Source of the DNA: Bacillota bacterium
Lineage (GTDB): Bacteria; Bacillota; Dethiobacteria; DTU022
Assembly: GCA_011389985.1 (NCBI GenBank)
Contig: JAABTH010000011.1
Coordinates: 1 to 64,000 of the forward strand
Length of the DNA: 64,000 nucleotides
Direction of reading: 5' to 3'
Shown here: piece after piece, positions 1 through 8,511 of the stretch
Numbering within the stretch: the stretch's first letter is position 1
How the letters are laid out: each line of letters begins with the position of its first letter
Notes under the pieces: generated by a model
What the model saw: only the letters and a program-made list of their open reading frames with translations
Databases searched by the model: none
What the model was told of the DNA's origin: nothing
Made by a program: the position numbers and the translations under genes

Positions 1-1505
1 TGCGTCATTAGATAGTATTGTCCACAACCGATGGTATGGCGCCCCGGGGTAGGGTCGGCGCTGAAGTGCAAACCGAGAAGAGGGTCAAAGCGAGGATCAT
101 GCATGCCCGGTTCCTGTCCTCCTGCATGCATGGCAAATTGCGCGCTTTTAGCGCCTATCTTTTCTGAGGCCGCTTTAACACCATCGGCCAGCAGGTCGCC
201 GATGCCTTCGCGAGCGATCATTTTTTTAACAAGCTCAATTATTGCTTCTGCGTTACCCCATTCAAGTTCAAGTCCTCCGGTTTCTTCCCTGCCGATCAAT
301 CCTTTTTCGTAGCACTCAAGGGCAAAGGCTGCAGTATTGCCGGCGGAGATACTGTCCATTCCGGCACGGTTAAGCAGTTCATTGATATAGAAGATTGATT
401 CAAGGTTTTTATTGAGCAGAAGTGCGCCGAAGACAGCACAGGTTTCATATTCGGGTTTGTGGGTTTTACTGAATTCACCTGCGGCAAGGTCATCTATGCT
501 GCAGATTCCGCCGCAGCCGATCACGCAGGAGTAGCAGCTGTATTTTTTAATTTCGCGCTTGATGATCAGGTCTGGGTTAAGATTTTTATAATGCGATTTA
601 TTGAAATCAAGCACCGAACCACCCCAGTTTTTTACAGGCAGGTCGCCTGAGGTTATCCCTAAACTGTTACTCATCGGGGTACCCCATTTCTTCAGGGTCG
701 ACACAAGGGCTGTCATCCCGTCAAGGGCCATTGCGGTTTTCAGTTTACTGATCAGTTTGCCGGCCCAGGGGAGCATACTTCCCTTTAAGATACCGGGCAG
801 TTTTACTTTTTTAACCTTGGCAGCATATTCTTTGCTCAGTTCGCGCATTTTGTTCCTGTCTGCTGCCTCAATTTTCTGGCTGCCGACAAGGACAACTGCT
901 TTAAGTTTTTTTGAACCCATTACTGCGCCGCAGCCTGAGCGTGCAGCAATGCGGCCGCGGTCGTTGCAAATTCCTGAAATGAGAGAAAGCTTTTCGGCGG
1001 CAGGGCCGATTACAGCAATTGCAGGTTTCTTTTTGCCGTCACGGTGTTTTTCTTCCAGGATGTTTTCAGTTTCAACAGCGTCTTTACCCCAGAGATCGGC
1101 AGCATCTTTAAGTCGGGCGCCTTGATCGTCAATGCATAAGTAAACTGGTTTTTCTGATATTCCCTTAAAAAAAATACCATCGTAGCCGCATTGTTTGATT
1201 GCCGGGGATAGTGTTCCACCGCAGTTGGCGTCACCCCAGCCACCCGTTAAAGGAGATTTGCATACTGCCATCCAGCGTCCGGTAAGAAGACTGCCTGTGC
1301 CGGTCAGCAAACCGCTTAGGATGCCCAGAATATTTTCTGGCCCCAGCGGGTCAACATTAACAGGGATATTGCGATAGAGATACCAGGCCCCCAGGCCTGT
1401 TCCTGAGAGATACTGCTCATATACCGTATCGGGTATATGTTCTGTTTCGATAGCTTTATTGCTTAGATCCACCACTAGTATTTTACCGGTATATGCTTTA
1501 CTCAA
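1..1505 (-). CDS. Aldehyde ferredoxin oxidoreductase family protein (3' end outside window)
   Basis: Tungsten-bispterin enzyme that oxidises aldehydes to acids with ferredoxin, in the cytoplasm. The N terminus (SKAYTGKILVVDLSNKAIE) is the usual AOR opening, followed by the Gly-rich pterin-binding region and the MGSKKLKAVV stretch. The 4Fe-4S motif CxxCxxxC is at residues 324, 327 and 331; the fourth Cys would lie beyond the window. The frame is open from the start to the left edge, about 501 codons of roughly 600 expected. No ATG lies near the N terminus: a TTG at 1505, preceded by GAGG and directly downstream of an in-frame TGA, is the only good start. It is the last gene of a HAD-MoaD-AOR operon, 25 bases after moaD. 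Substrate is unknown. Confidence 0.93.
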   Translation of the reverse strand, partial: MSKAYTGKILVVDLSNKAIETEHIPDTVYEQYLSGTGLGAWYLYRNIPVNVDPLGPENILGILSGLLTGTGSLLTGRWMAVCKSPLTGGWGDANCGGTLSPAIKQCGYDGIFFKGISEKPVYLCIDDQGARLKDAADLWGKDAVETENILEEKHRDGKKKPAIAVIGPAAEKLSLISGICNDRGRIAARSGCGAVMGSKKLKAVVLVGSQKIEAADRNKMRELSKEYAAKVKKVKLPGILKGSMLPWAGKLISKLKTAMALDGMTALVSTLKKWGTPMSNSLGITSGDLPVKNWGGSVLDFNKSHYKNLNPDLIIKREIKKYSCYSCVIGCGGICSIDDLAAGEFSKTHKPEYETCAVFGALLLNKNLESIFYINELLNRAGMDSISAGNTAAFALECYEKGLIGREETGGLELEWGNAEAIIELVKKMIAREGIGDLLADGVKAASEKIGAKSAQFAMHAGGQEPGMHDPRFDPLLGLHFSADPTPGRHTIGCGQYYLMT

Positions 1506-1530
1506 TGATCAGCCTCATTTCTGATTTTAG

Positions 1531-1770
1531 TTACCCGCCGGAAATAAATGAAAAAAAACTTACAATGTCGCCATCTTTCAAAAAATCACTTAGACTGGCT
1601 TTTTCGTAATTAACACGGCAGAGATGTACCGTGCCCATGGGAAAGGGGATCCTTAGTTTATGAAAAAGATCGCGCAGTTTTGCCCCTTCATTGAGTTTAA
1701 TATAGCCATTGTCATCAAGAAGACTGCAATCAAGGTACGGTGGTAGGTATACTTTTATTCGCATGGTCAT
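1531..1770 (-). CDS. MoaD/ThiS-family sulfur carrier protein
   Basis: A 79-residue ubiquitin-fold protein ending in Gly-Gly (FFSFISGG), the C-terminal tail that is adenylated and thiocarboxylated in MoaD and ThiS. MoaD supplies the dithiolene sulfurs of molybdopterin. Its position directly before the AOR gene suggests it serves the tungstopterin cofactor of that enzyme. Such AOR-linked MoaD copies are common in anaerobes. The start ATG at 1770 has GGGAG eight bases upstream; a second ATG lies two codons later. The gene begins 4 bases after the HAD phosphatase stop, so translation is probably coupled. No MoaE or MoeB partner is seen in the window. Confidence 0.85.
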   Translation of the reverse strand: MTMRIKVYLPPYLDCSLLDDNGYIKLNEGAKLRDLFHKLRIPFPMGTVHLCRVNYEKASLSDFLKDGDIVSFFSFISGG

Positions 1771-1774
1771 ATCA

Positions 1775-2443
1775 TTATCTCCCGGGTAGCTGCCTCAGCA
1801 GCACAGCAGACAAGGCAGAGACTGAATGAACAATTACTAAAGGATTAGACGCTTTCAGTTCTTCCAGCGAACCGTAACCATAACTAACGGCGATAGAGTC
1901 GAGGTTGTGGGCACGTGCCCCGATTATATCATGTTTCCGGTCACCAACCATGACAGTAAGGTTTCTATCTATTTTTTTCGCTTCATCGAAGAGGCTTTGA
2001 ATTACTTCTGCCTTTTCAATTCTGCTGCCGTCAAGGTTGCTGCCAATAATCAGGTCAAAATAGCTTTCAACCTTATAATTGTTAAGTATCTTCCTTGCAA
2101 ATACTGATGGTTTTGAAGTGGCGACAAAAAGCCGTGATCCGTTTTCAGATAAACTGGCAAGCATTTCTTTTATTCCCGGATAAAGCCTATTTTCGAAAAT
2201 TCCCTTTTCCCTGTAATAGTCACGGTAATATTCAACTGCTTCCTGCGCTTCGTCTTCGCTAAAACCGTATACCTGTTGAAAAGAAAGCTGAAGAGGCGGG
2301 CCAATAAAAGATTTTAATTCATCTGGATCAGTTTTAATGCCGTATTTCTCCAAAGCGTAGCGTACTGATTTGGTTATTCCCACAGCGGAGTCAGTCAGGG
2401 TTCCGTCTAGATCAAAAAAAATATATCTGTAAATGCTGCTCAA
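1775..2443 (-). CDS. HAD-superfamily hydrolase, phosphoglycolate phosphatase-like
   Basis: A cytoplasmic phosphatase of the Gph/PpaX type. Motif I is FFDLDGTLTDS near the N terminus with the nucleophilic Asp. Motif II is the Thr/Ser of ATSKPS, motif III a following Lys, and motif IV VGDRKHD with the Mg-binding acidic residues. A four-helix cap lies between motifs I and II. The start chosen is TTG at 2443 because GGAGG stands 7 bases upstream; an earlier in-frame ATG at 2497 would add 18 residues without a ribosome-binding site. It is the first gene of the operon with moaD and aor, though no pathway link is obvious. Substrate could be phosphoglycolate, pyrophosphate or another small phosphoester. 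Confidence 0.85.
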   Translation of the reverse strand: MSSIYRYIFFDLDGTLTDSAVGITKSVRYALEKYGIKTDPDELKSFIGPPLQLSFQQVYGFSEDEAQEAVEYYRDYYREKGIFENRLYPGIKEMLASLSENGSRLFVATSKPSVFARKILNNYKVESYFDLIIGSNLDGSRIEKAEVIQSLFDEAKKIDRNLTVMVGDRKHDIIGARAHNLDSIAVSYGYGSLEELKASNPLVIVHSVSALSAVLLRQLPGR

Positions 2444-2635
2444 AACTTTACCTCCGGTAACTATAAAATGTAATAGGTCTGATATTTTTGCTTCCAATGA
2501 ATGTTAACTAACATTGCAAGCCTGGCTTTTGAAATATGCTGTAAAACTATTCTGGCTTGCCCGCGCCGGATAATAGGCGTAAAATACATCTATATTCTAT
2601 TATATTATGCAGACTTCGGAAAGGAAAATCTTTAA

Positions 2636-4003
2636 ATGGCCGGTAATTCCGCCCTGATGGGTGAAGAGAGCATCACGAAATTATTGATCCGTTTTTCATT
2701 TCCCGCTACAGTTTCGATGCTGGTTACGGCCACTTATAATATTGTTGACACTATTTTCGTCGGCAGGCTAGGTATTGAAGCAATTGCCGCTTTATCAATC
2801 GCTTTTCCCTTCCAGATGCTTTTGGGGGCGCTTGGAATCGGGACCGGGGTTGGTGCCGCCTCGCTGATATCACGTTCCCTGGGGGCAAATCAAAAAGATG
2901 TGGCCACAAAAGCAGTAGGCCAGGTTATAACCCTATCAGTGATTTACGGTATTATCATTGCCGGGGTTGGCTGGTTGTATTTGGACCAGATCCTGGTACT
3001 CTTTGGTGCCACCCCGGAAATTATTGGCTTTGCCGGGGATTACATGAGCGTAATAACAAGCGGTTCGGTAATGTTTTTCCTGATCATGAGCCTTAACAAT
3101 GTTGTTCGGGGGGAAGGGAACCCTCGCTTTTCCATGAATGTGATGATTGCGACCGCGGTAATCAATGTTATTCTCGATCCTATCTTTATATTTGTTCTTG
3201 GCCTGGGAGTCAGAGGTGCAGCAGTGGCAACAGTTCTCGCCAAGGTAATTGGGGTGATTTTAATCTTTCATTATTTTATTACCGGCCGGGGTGAAATAAA
3301 AATAGATGCTGCCTGCCTCAAATTAAGTTTAAGTAACATACGAAAAATATATGTGATCGGTTTTCCGGCGATTCTCATGCAGGCTTCAATCAACCTGTCG
3401 CTGATAATTGCCAATAACATTTTAGGAGTATATGGGCACATGCCAATAGCCACACTCGGCCTGATCTTTCGCTTGATCATGTTCGCTCTGATGCCTGTTA
3501 TCGGCATATCCCAGGGTTTGCTGCCTATTATCGGCTATAATTTCGGAGCAGGAAAGATGCTTCGTATCCGCGAAGCCCTGCTCAAGGGACTTCTGCTAAG
3601 TGTCGGAGTGGTTACGTTTTTTGGAATTATATATTTTAGCTGGCCTACGCTTTTTCTCAGCATTTTTACAGATGACAGGGAGTTGTTAACTCTTGGAACC
3701 GGTGCTATGAGGATAATGGTATTCATGTTTCCGTTAATTGGCGCCCAGATAGTCTTTACAACATATTTTCAGGCGGCTGGAAGGGGTTTGCCTTCACTGC
3801 TGCTTTCACTTCTACGTGAAGTCCTTTTATTCATACCCCTGCTGTTTATTTTATCAAGCTTATTCGGGTTGGATGGCGTCTGGTATTCCCGGCCTTTAAG
3901 CGATTTGTTTGCTTTTCTAATTACATACATACTTATTTACCGTGAATTAAAACGCCTAAAAATATTTCCGGGTGAAAGCAAACTTTTTGCTGAAAAAAAT
4001 TGA
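2636..4003 (+). CDS. MATE family efflux transporter
   Basis: A 455-residue inner-membrane protein with about 12 predicted transmembrane segments arranged as two similar halves. It fits the NorM/MepA-like multidrug and toxin extrusion family, which exports cationic drugs or metabolites by Na+ or H+ antiport. The opening (ITKLLIRFSFPATVSMLV, then TYNIVDTIFVGRLG) and the GAAVATVLAKVIG segment are typical. The ATG at 2636 has GGAAAGG upstream. It is transcribed away from the HAD-moaD-aor operon, with about 190 bases between the two start codons. Substrate cannot be told. Confidence 0.92.
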   Translation: MAGNSALMGEESITKLLIRFSFPATVSMLVTATYNIVDTIFVGRLGIEAIAALSIAFPFQMLLGALGIGTGVGAASLISRSLGANQKDVATKAVGQVITLSVIYGIIIAGVGWLYLDQILVLFGATPEIIGFAGDYMSVITSGSVMFFLIMSLNNVVRGEGNPRFSMNVMIATAVINVILDPIFIFVLGLGVRGAAVATVLAKVIGVILIFHYFITGRGEIKIDAACLKLSLSNIRKIYVIGFPAILMQASINLSLIIANNILGVYGHMPIATLGLIFRLIMFALMPVIGISQGLLPIIGYNFGAGKMLRIREALLKGLLLSVGVVTFFGIIYFSWPTLFLSIFTDDRELLTLGTGAMRIMVFMFPLIGAQIVFTTYFQAAGRGLPSLLLSLLREVLLFIPLLFILSSLFGLDGVWYSRPLSDLFAFLITYILIYRELKRLKIFPGESKLFAEKN

Positions 4004-4131
4004 ACCTGATCCTGCAGGAATTTATATTACTTTTGGAGAAAGCAAACACATGACTATAACAATACTATAACTTAATATTTGGCCTTACAGTCTTCAGTGC
4101 ACAGTTTAGGGTTGATTGGAGGAGATGTAAA

Positions 4132-4806
4132 ATGACCGATGATATACTTATTGAAAAGGTTTTTACCGCCGGCAGCAGGGTCATTTTGGAATATGTAGAT
4201 TCTAAAGGTGTTGTAAAAAACTGCGGAACCCGTATTGAAGATTTGGAAGGCATTTACCTGGTACTGCAAACACCAACTGTTGGTAATGTTCCGGTTGTGT
4301 TCAGGGAAAGCCAGGAGCTGACTCTGAGGCGTCTCGTTGATCAGAAAAAAGAAGCATATGTAACAAATGTTTTCGTAATAGATATCAGGCAGGGTAAAAT
4401 CCCCCTGCTCGTTTGCAGTAAGCCTAAAAAAGTTGGACGCACCTCGATGCGGCGATTTTCCCGTTTTGATGTTGAACTGCCATTAAAATACTCACCTTCG
4501 GAAGGAAAAGGCAGCGGATTTATCCGTGATATCTCCCTTAGTGGATGCTACGCTCTGCTATCTCCTGATCCCGCGATTGAGGTGGGAGCGGATTTAATCT
4601 TTACAATAACTATTCCGGGGGAAGCCGAATTTACTTTGTCCTGTAAGGTTACCAGAACTGACTTTTCCGGAGACAATCAAACCACCGGTGTGGCTGTTGA
4701 ATTTCACAATGTTTCAGATACGATCCAGGAGATTTTGTATAATTATATATTTCAGCTGCAGCTTACTTCTGACACCATCCTGGGGACCACGCACAGGGAA
4801 GAGTAA
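4132..4806 (+). CDS. PilZ domain c-di-GMP receptor, YcgR-like
   Basis: A 224-residue cytoplasmic protein. Residues about 1-95 resemble the YcgR/PilZN N-terminal barrel. Residues about 100-215 are a PilZ domain with the c-di-GMP-binding RxxxR segment (RRFSR) and the DxSxxG motif (DISLSG), both intact. Proteins of this build act as flagellar brakes or regulate exopolysaccharide on binding c-di-GMP. The ATG follows GGAGG. The gene stands alone and is convergent with the FmdE-like gene. A GGDEF/HD-GYP protein that could make or remove its ligand lies about 6 kb away (10262-12088). Target is unknown. Confidence 0.88.
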   Translation: MTDDILIEKVFTAGSRVILEYVDSKGVVKNCGTRIEDLEGIYLVLQTPTVGNVPVVFRESQELTLRRLVDQKKEAYVTNVFVIDIRQGKIPLLVCSKPKKVGRTSMRRFSRFDVELPLKYSPSEGKGSGFIRDISLSGCYALLSPDPAIEVGADLIFTITIPGEAEFTLSCKVTRTDFSGDNQTTGVAVEFHNVSDTIQEILYNYIFQLQLTSDTILGTTHREE

Positions 4807-4836
4807 AACTGGCAAATATTGATAAAAAATTCAGAT

Positions 4837-5439
4837 CTATCTTTGATAGAGGTCTGCGCAGGGAATGCATACTATTTCACCGTTCTTAATTCTTGCCCGT
4901 GGTTCCATCACTTTTTCTCCGCAAGAAGTACATATAACAGAGTTAAAAATACGGGCTTTTTCCGGCAACTTAATATCTACTTCCTTGAGATCAACCAGAT
5001 CATCAATAGGCGCAGAAAGATATTCTTTCAGGGCAGCTTCGCTTAATTGCGCAAACCTTATTTTTTCTTCTTCCTTAGCTTCACCGGATAAGACCCTGCT
5101 TCGTAGTTTGTTAAGCTCTGGATAGCGGTTGTGATCCAAACCCCTGACTGAAATACGAATCGCTTTATTACTGTTACGCAGGGCAAATGTGTAGACCTGT
5201 TTCCCATAGTCATGAAAGAATAAATTACCCTTACCAAAGGTGCATCCCGTTAGAAACTGGACAGCATCTACCGCACAGCTGTCATTTTCAACTATTGCAA
5301 CTATTTCTTCATCCCGGTCACGTGAACTTTCCAGCGCATTTAAAGCTGCTTCTGATGCACGATACCCGAGAGCAAGACCCATACAGCTGTGTCCGTGAAA
5401 CCTGACTACTTCATCCCATGTGGCAATTGTTGAGCTCAT
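4837..5439 (-). CDS. FmdE-like protein (formylmethanofuran dehydrogenase subunit E family)
   Basis: About 200 residues. The N-terminal FmdE domain shows FHGHSCMGLALGYRA, the conserved His/Cys signature, and later ENDSCAVDAVQFLTGCTFGKGN. A C-terminal zinc ribbon is visible as CTSCGE and CIPCAD. FmdE proteins in bacteria are of unclear role but co-occur with molybdenum/tungsten enzymes; here AOR is encoded 3.3 kb away. The second ATG (5439) is chosen because GGAGG lies just upstream of it, inside the short extension that begins at 5454. It follows the PIG-L gene on the same strand after 56 bases and is convergent with the PilZ gene. Confidence 0.88.
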   Translation of the reverse strand: MSSTIATWDEVVRFHGHSCMGLALGYRASEAALNALESSRDRDEEIVAIVENDSCAVDAVQFLTGCTFGKGNLFFHDYGKQVYTFALRNSNKAIRISVRGLDHNRYPELNKLRSRVLSGEAKEEEKIRFAQLSEAALKEYLSAPIDDLVDLKEVDIKLPEKARIFNSVICTSCGEKVMEPRARIKNGEIVCIPCADLYQR

Positions 5440-5495
5440 AGTAACCTCCGTCATAGTGTTACGAAAATATATAATAGTGCTAATTCTATTATACG

Positions 5496-6266
5496 CTAGC
5501 AGCGCCAGGCTTCCTCTAAAATATGCAGATGCGCTGGGCTAAGTACCTTTAGCGCTTCAACCGGGCTGGTTTTACTATAACCGGCCTGTTTACTGTAATC
5601 AACTGCCTTTGTTTCGAGAAAGGCTTTTAACTGCGTCATCTTTTCCGGTGGGAACTGGCTTTTATGACAGCTGATCGCTTGCAATTTGAGGTCCCAGGTT
5701 TCATCGGAATCGATAAATGTATTAGGATAAGCAGTATAGTAGAAAGCGAGCATCTCAACAGCATGAGGTTTTAATCCTTCCTGCAAATCAGCCGGACAGA
5801 AGTTAGGCATGTTGGCAAGATATGCGGCCTCTGCTGCAGCCATACCAGTGCGGATATGGTCTGTATGAACCTCATAAGGCAGCCATGGATCGCAAACCAT
5901 AACTGCACCTGGTTTAACCTGGCGGATAACCCTGGTTATTTCGGATCTTACCTGCTCATAAGGGAGGTCTCCTCCGTCTGCAAAATCGAGCCACAGCAGA
6001 TCGTTGACCCCTAGAATAGCTGCGCTGTTTTCAGTTTCTGCCCGCCTGATTTTACACAATGCGTTCGGATTTATACCCGGGTCATAAGTTCCGGCCGATC
6101 CATCTGTAACGGTCAGGCAGATTACGGGAATATTTTTACGGGTCAGATTGGCTATGGTTGCGCCGGCGCCTATTTCCATATCATCGGGGTGCGGCTGGAT
6201 GCACAGCAGGCTTTTTGTTTTCATTAAATCGGGGATGGGGTAAAAATCACAGATATGCGGTCTCAT
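5496..6266 (-). CDS. PIG-L/LmbE family deacetylase
   Basis: Zinc-dependent N-acetylglucosaminyl deacetylase fold, about 256 residues. The zinc motif HPDDMEIG (HPDD) is near the N terminus, and the second metal-binding His is in VHTDHIRTG. Relatives deacetylate GlcNAc-malate (BshB, bacillithiol synthesis), mycothiol precursors or unrelated sugars. The start is placed at ATG 6266, which has GGAG upstream; an in-frame ATG at 6335 would add 23 residues with no ribosome-binding site, and a third at MKTKSLL is also possible. It is divergent from the lipoprotein gene at 6474. No bshA or bshC is nearby, so a bacillithiol role is only a guess. Confidence 0.88.
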   Translation of the reverse strand: MRPHICDFYPIPDLMKTKSLLCIQPHPDDMEIGAGATIANLTRKNIPVICLTVTDGSAGTYDPGINPNALCKIRRAETENSAAILGVNDLLWLDFADGGDLPYEQVRSEITRVIRQVKPGAVMVCDPWLPYEVHTDHIRTGMAAAEAAYLANMPNFCPADLQEGLKPHAVEMLAFYYTAYPNTFIDSDETWDLKLQAISCHKSQFPPEKMTQLKAFLETKAVDYSKQAGYSKTSPVEALKVLSPAHLHILEEAWRC

Positions 6267-6473
6267 TTGATCAACTCCGGGTCTGTTTTTGCCTATAATA
6301 TCACTTCTCTTTGACAGAAGCCAGTCAAAAGGCATTCTATAAGTTTTTATAGCGCTTAACTATTCGCAATCCCACGCAATATCTTTTATAATATAATTTG
6401 TCCGAAGCTTAACTTACATAGGATGATTTTTATAGTACAGAGCTAAAGCAGGAAGAAAAGGAGAATAACCAAA

Positions 6474-7088
6474 ATGAAGAAGAGTTTATTAATATTGATT
6501 ATTTTTATCCTGGTAGGGTCGGTTATGATGGGCGGATGCGTAAGTCAAACAGGTGATGAGCCTGGCGTAGAAGAATTAAATCCAGAGCAGGTTGTGATGC
6601 AATTCATAAATGCCCTGAAAAATCTTGATCTTGAAGGGGCCAAGAGTTATATTTCAAGCGGTTACTCCGAAGAGTTTGAGAGAGATTTTCAGGAATTAGC
6701 CGCGGCTATCGCTGAAGAAGGCCCCGAAGCAGAAGCAATTCGAGGAATGTTCAACGCAATATTTGCCAACTCCGATTTTAACGTTACCGGTCATACCGTA
6801 AATGGTGATACGGCTGTTGTCAGTATGGAAAATACTATCCCTGATATGGAGCAGCTTGGAGAGCTGCTTATAGGCAGGTTATTTGAAGTTATGTTCAGTG
6901 GTGAGATTGATTCTGAAAACTTAACCGAAGAAGAAGAGATGCAGCTTTTTGTTGATATCTTTACCGAAGTAATCGGTGAAGCAGAAAAGGTTGTTAACAC
7001 GGCAGAAGTCCCAATGGTAAAAGAAGCTGGTCAGTGGAAAATTGATGGATCAGTTATTGATGAAGTGATGGCCGATTTCGAATTTTAA
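6474..7088 (+). CDS. Predicted lipoprotein, DUF4878/NTF2-like
   Basis: A 204-residue exported protein. A Lys-rich start and hydrophobic stretch lead to a lipobox ending GGC (about residue 22), so it should be lipidated and held on the outer face of the membrane. The mature part begins with an acidic linker, then a segment PEQVVMQFINALKNLDLEGAKSYISSGY that resembles the start of NTF2-like or DUF4878 domains found in small Bacillota lipoproteins. The C-terminal half is very acidic. AAAGGAGA lies before the ATG. The next gene, an M20 peptidase, follows after 87 bases. Function is unknown. Confidence 0.8.
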   Translation: MKKSLLILIIFILVGSVMMGGCVSQTGDEPGVEELNPEQVVMQFINALKNLDLEGAKSYISSGYSEEFERDFQELAAAIAEEGPEAEAIRGMFNAIFANSDFNVTGHTVNGDTAVVSMENTIPDMEQLGELLIGRLFEVMFSGEIDSENLTEEEEMQLFVDIFTEVIGEAEKVVNTAEVPMVKEAGQWKIDGSVIDEVMADFEF

Positions 7089-7175
7089 GGTTTTATGACG
7101 GCGGTAAATATTTTTCAGGTAGGTCCAAGCTAGATCTAAAACTGAACCTGGAAAGCTTTTCGGGGAGGGACAGTA

Positions 7176-8477
7176 TTGATCGATAGAATACGGTCAGCGG
7201 TTGATAATAACCGTGATTACCTGGTTGAATTGATCCGGGATATGGTCAGATTCGGCAGCTATTCCGGTCAATCTGAGGAAATACAATTATTTCTGCAGCA
7301 AAAAATGAATGAATTGGAGCTGGAAGCCCGACTAATTAAGGTAATGCCGGAAAAACTGGAAAAATACAAGGGTTTCAGTTATGACGGTTTTGACTATGAA
7401 CAGCGCTATTCGCTCATTGGCGTTAGAAGGGGAACCGGCGCTACAAAAGGTAAAAATCAGGACAGGTTCAGATCACTGATCTTAAATGGCCATGTAGATA
7501 TTGTTCCACCCGGTGATCTTTCCCGCTGGGACGATCATCCATTAAGCGGCAGATATGAAGGCGGCAGAATATTTGGTCGCGGTTCACTTGATATGAAAGG
7601 CGGCCTGGCAGCAGGGATTACAGCAGTTAAGGTTTTACACGATCTCGGTATTAATACTATCGGCGATATCACCATAGCTTCAGTTTGCGGCGAAGAAACC
7701 GGTGGCTGTGGTGCATTTGCCCTGGTTGAAGATGGCATCAGTGCTGACGGATGTATTATTCTTGAACCGACAAGGCTAAAAATATGCCACATCCAATCGG
7801 GTTGCCACACCTTTAAAATTATGCTTAAAGGAAGGTCTATCCATGCCTGCATGGCCTATAAGGGGATCAATGTAATTGATAAGTTTAACTTGATCTATGA
7901 AGCACTGAAGTTGATGGATAAACACCGGCATGAACGTTTTGCTTCTGAATCAGCCGAAAAAGTTATTTACTATGAAAATCCGGCCAATGTAGCCCCCCTG
8001 AATGTGGGGACTTTAAAAGCGGGAGAATGGCCTTCGAGTGTACCCGATTATCTCGAAGCCCATGGACGTATCGGTATTTTCCCGGATGAAACTGTTGAAG
8101 AGATGCATAAAGAGTTTGAAGATACGGTTAAAGCTGCTGCAGCTTCAGATCCCTGGCTTGCTGATAATATGCCTGACATTGAATGGTACGAAGGGCTTTT
8201 TGAACCTTCAGCTATTGACACAGAGAGCGAACTGATCCAATACCTGGCGGAAAGCCACAGGGAAGCGCTGGGCAGCATAGCAGAATTTGAAGCGGTAACG
8301 TACGGTTCGGATATGCGTATTTTCAATATCTATGGCGGTATCCCCACGGTTCTCTACGGGCCTGGTGATGTAAGCTTAGCTCATACTGTGAATGAGTGTG
8401 CTGATGTTGATGAGATTGCAGAATCAGTGTGTGCAGTAGCGCTTATGCTGATCAAGTGGTGTGGAATAAGTGGCTGA
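7176..8477 (+). CDS. M20 family metallopeptidase (ArgE/DapE/ACY1-like)
   Basis: A 433-residue cytoplasmic zinc hydrolase that cleaves amide bonds of small peptides or N-acylated amino acids. Metal-binding residues are in NGHVDIVPPGD (His-Asp), GRGSLDMKGG (bridging Asp), SVCGEETGG (Glu-Glu), and a late TYGSDMR segment with a following His. A dimerisation lid domain lies between, at about residues 205-320. The start is TTG at 7176 with GGGAGGG 6 bases upstream. It sits 34 bases ahead of polX and may share its transcript. Substrate is not predictable; ArgE, DapE and carboxypeptidase-like members look alike. Confidence 0.9.
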   Translation: MIDRIRSAVDNNRDYLVELIRDMVRFGSYSGQSEEIQLFLQQKMNELELEARLIKVMPEKLEKYKGFSYDGFDYEQRYSLIGVRRGTGATKGKNQDRFRSLILNGHVDIVPPGDLSRWDDHPLSGRYEGGRIFGRGSLDMKGGLAAGITAVKVLHDLGINTIGDITIASVCGEETGGCGAFALVEDGISADGCIILEPTRLKICHIQSGCHTFKIMLKGRSIHACMAYKGINVIDKFNLIYEALKLMDKHRHERFASESAEKVIYYENPANVAPLNVGTLKAGEWPSSVPDYLEAHGRIGIFPDETVEEMHKEFEDTVKAAAASDPWLADNMPDIEWYEGLFEPSAIDTESELIQYLAESHREALGSIAEFEAVTYGSDMRIFNIYGGIPTVLYGPGDVSLAHTVNECADVDEIAESVCAVALMLIKWCGISG

Positions 8478-8511
8478 TTGGTTTGGATAGCCTTAAGCGG
8501 GAGAGATCACG

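Noticed and set aside
1010-1243. Frame of 77 codons inside the AOR region
   Set aside because: It is a shifted-frame shadow of the AOR gene, which reads with correct family sequence through the same bases.
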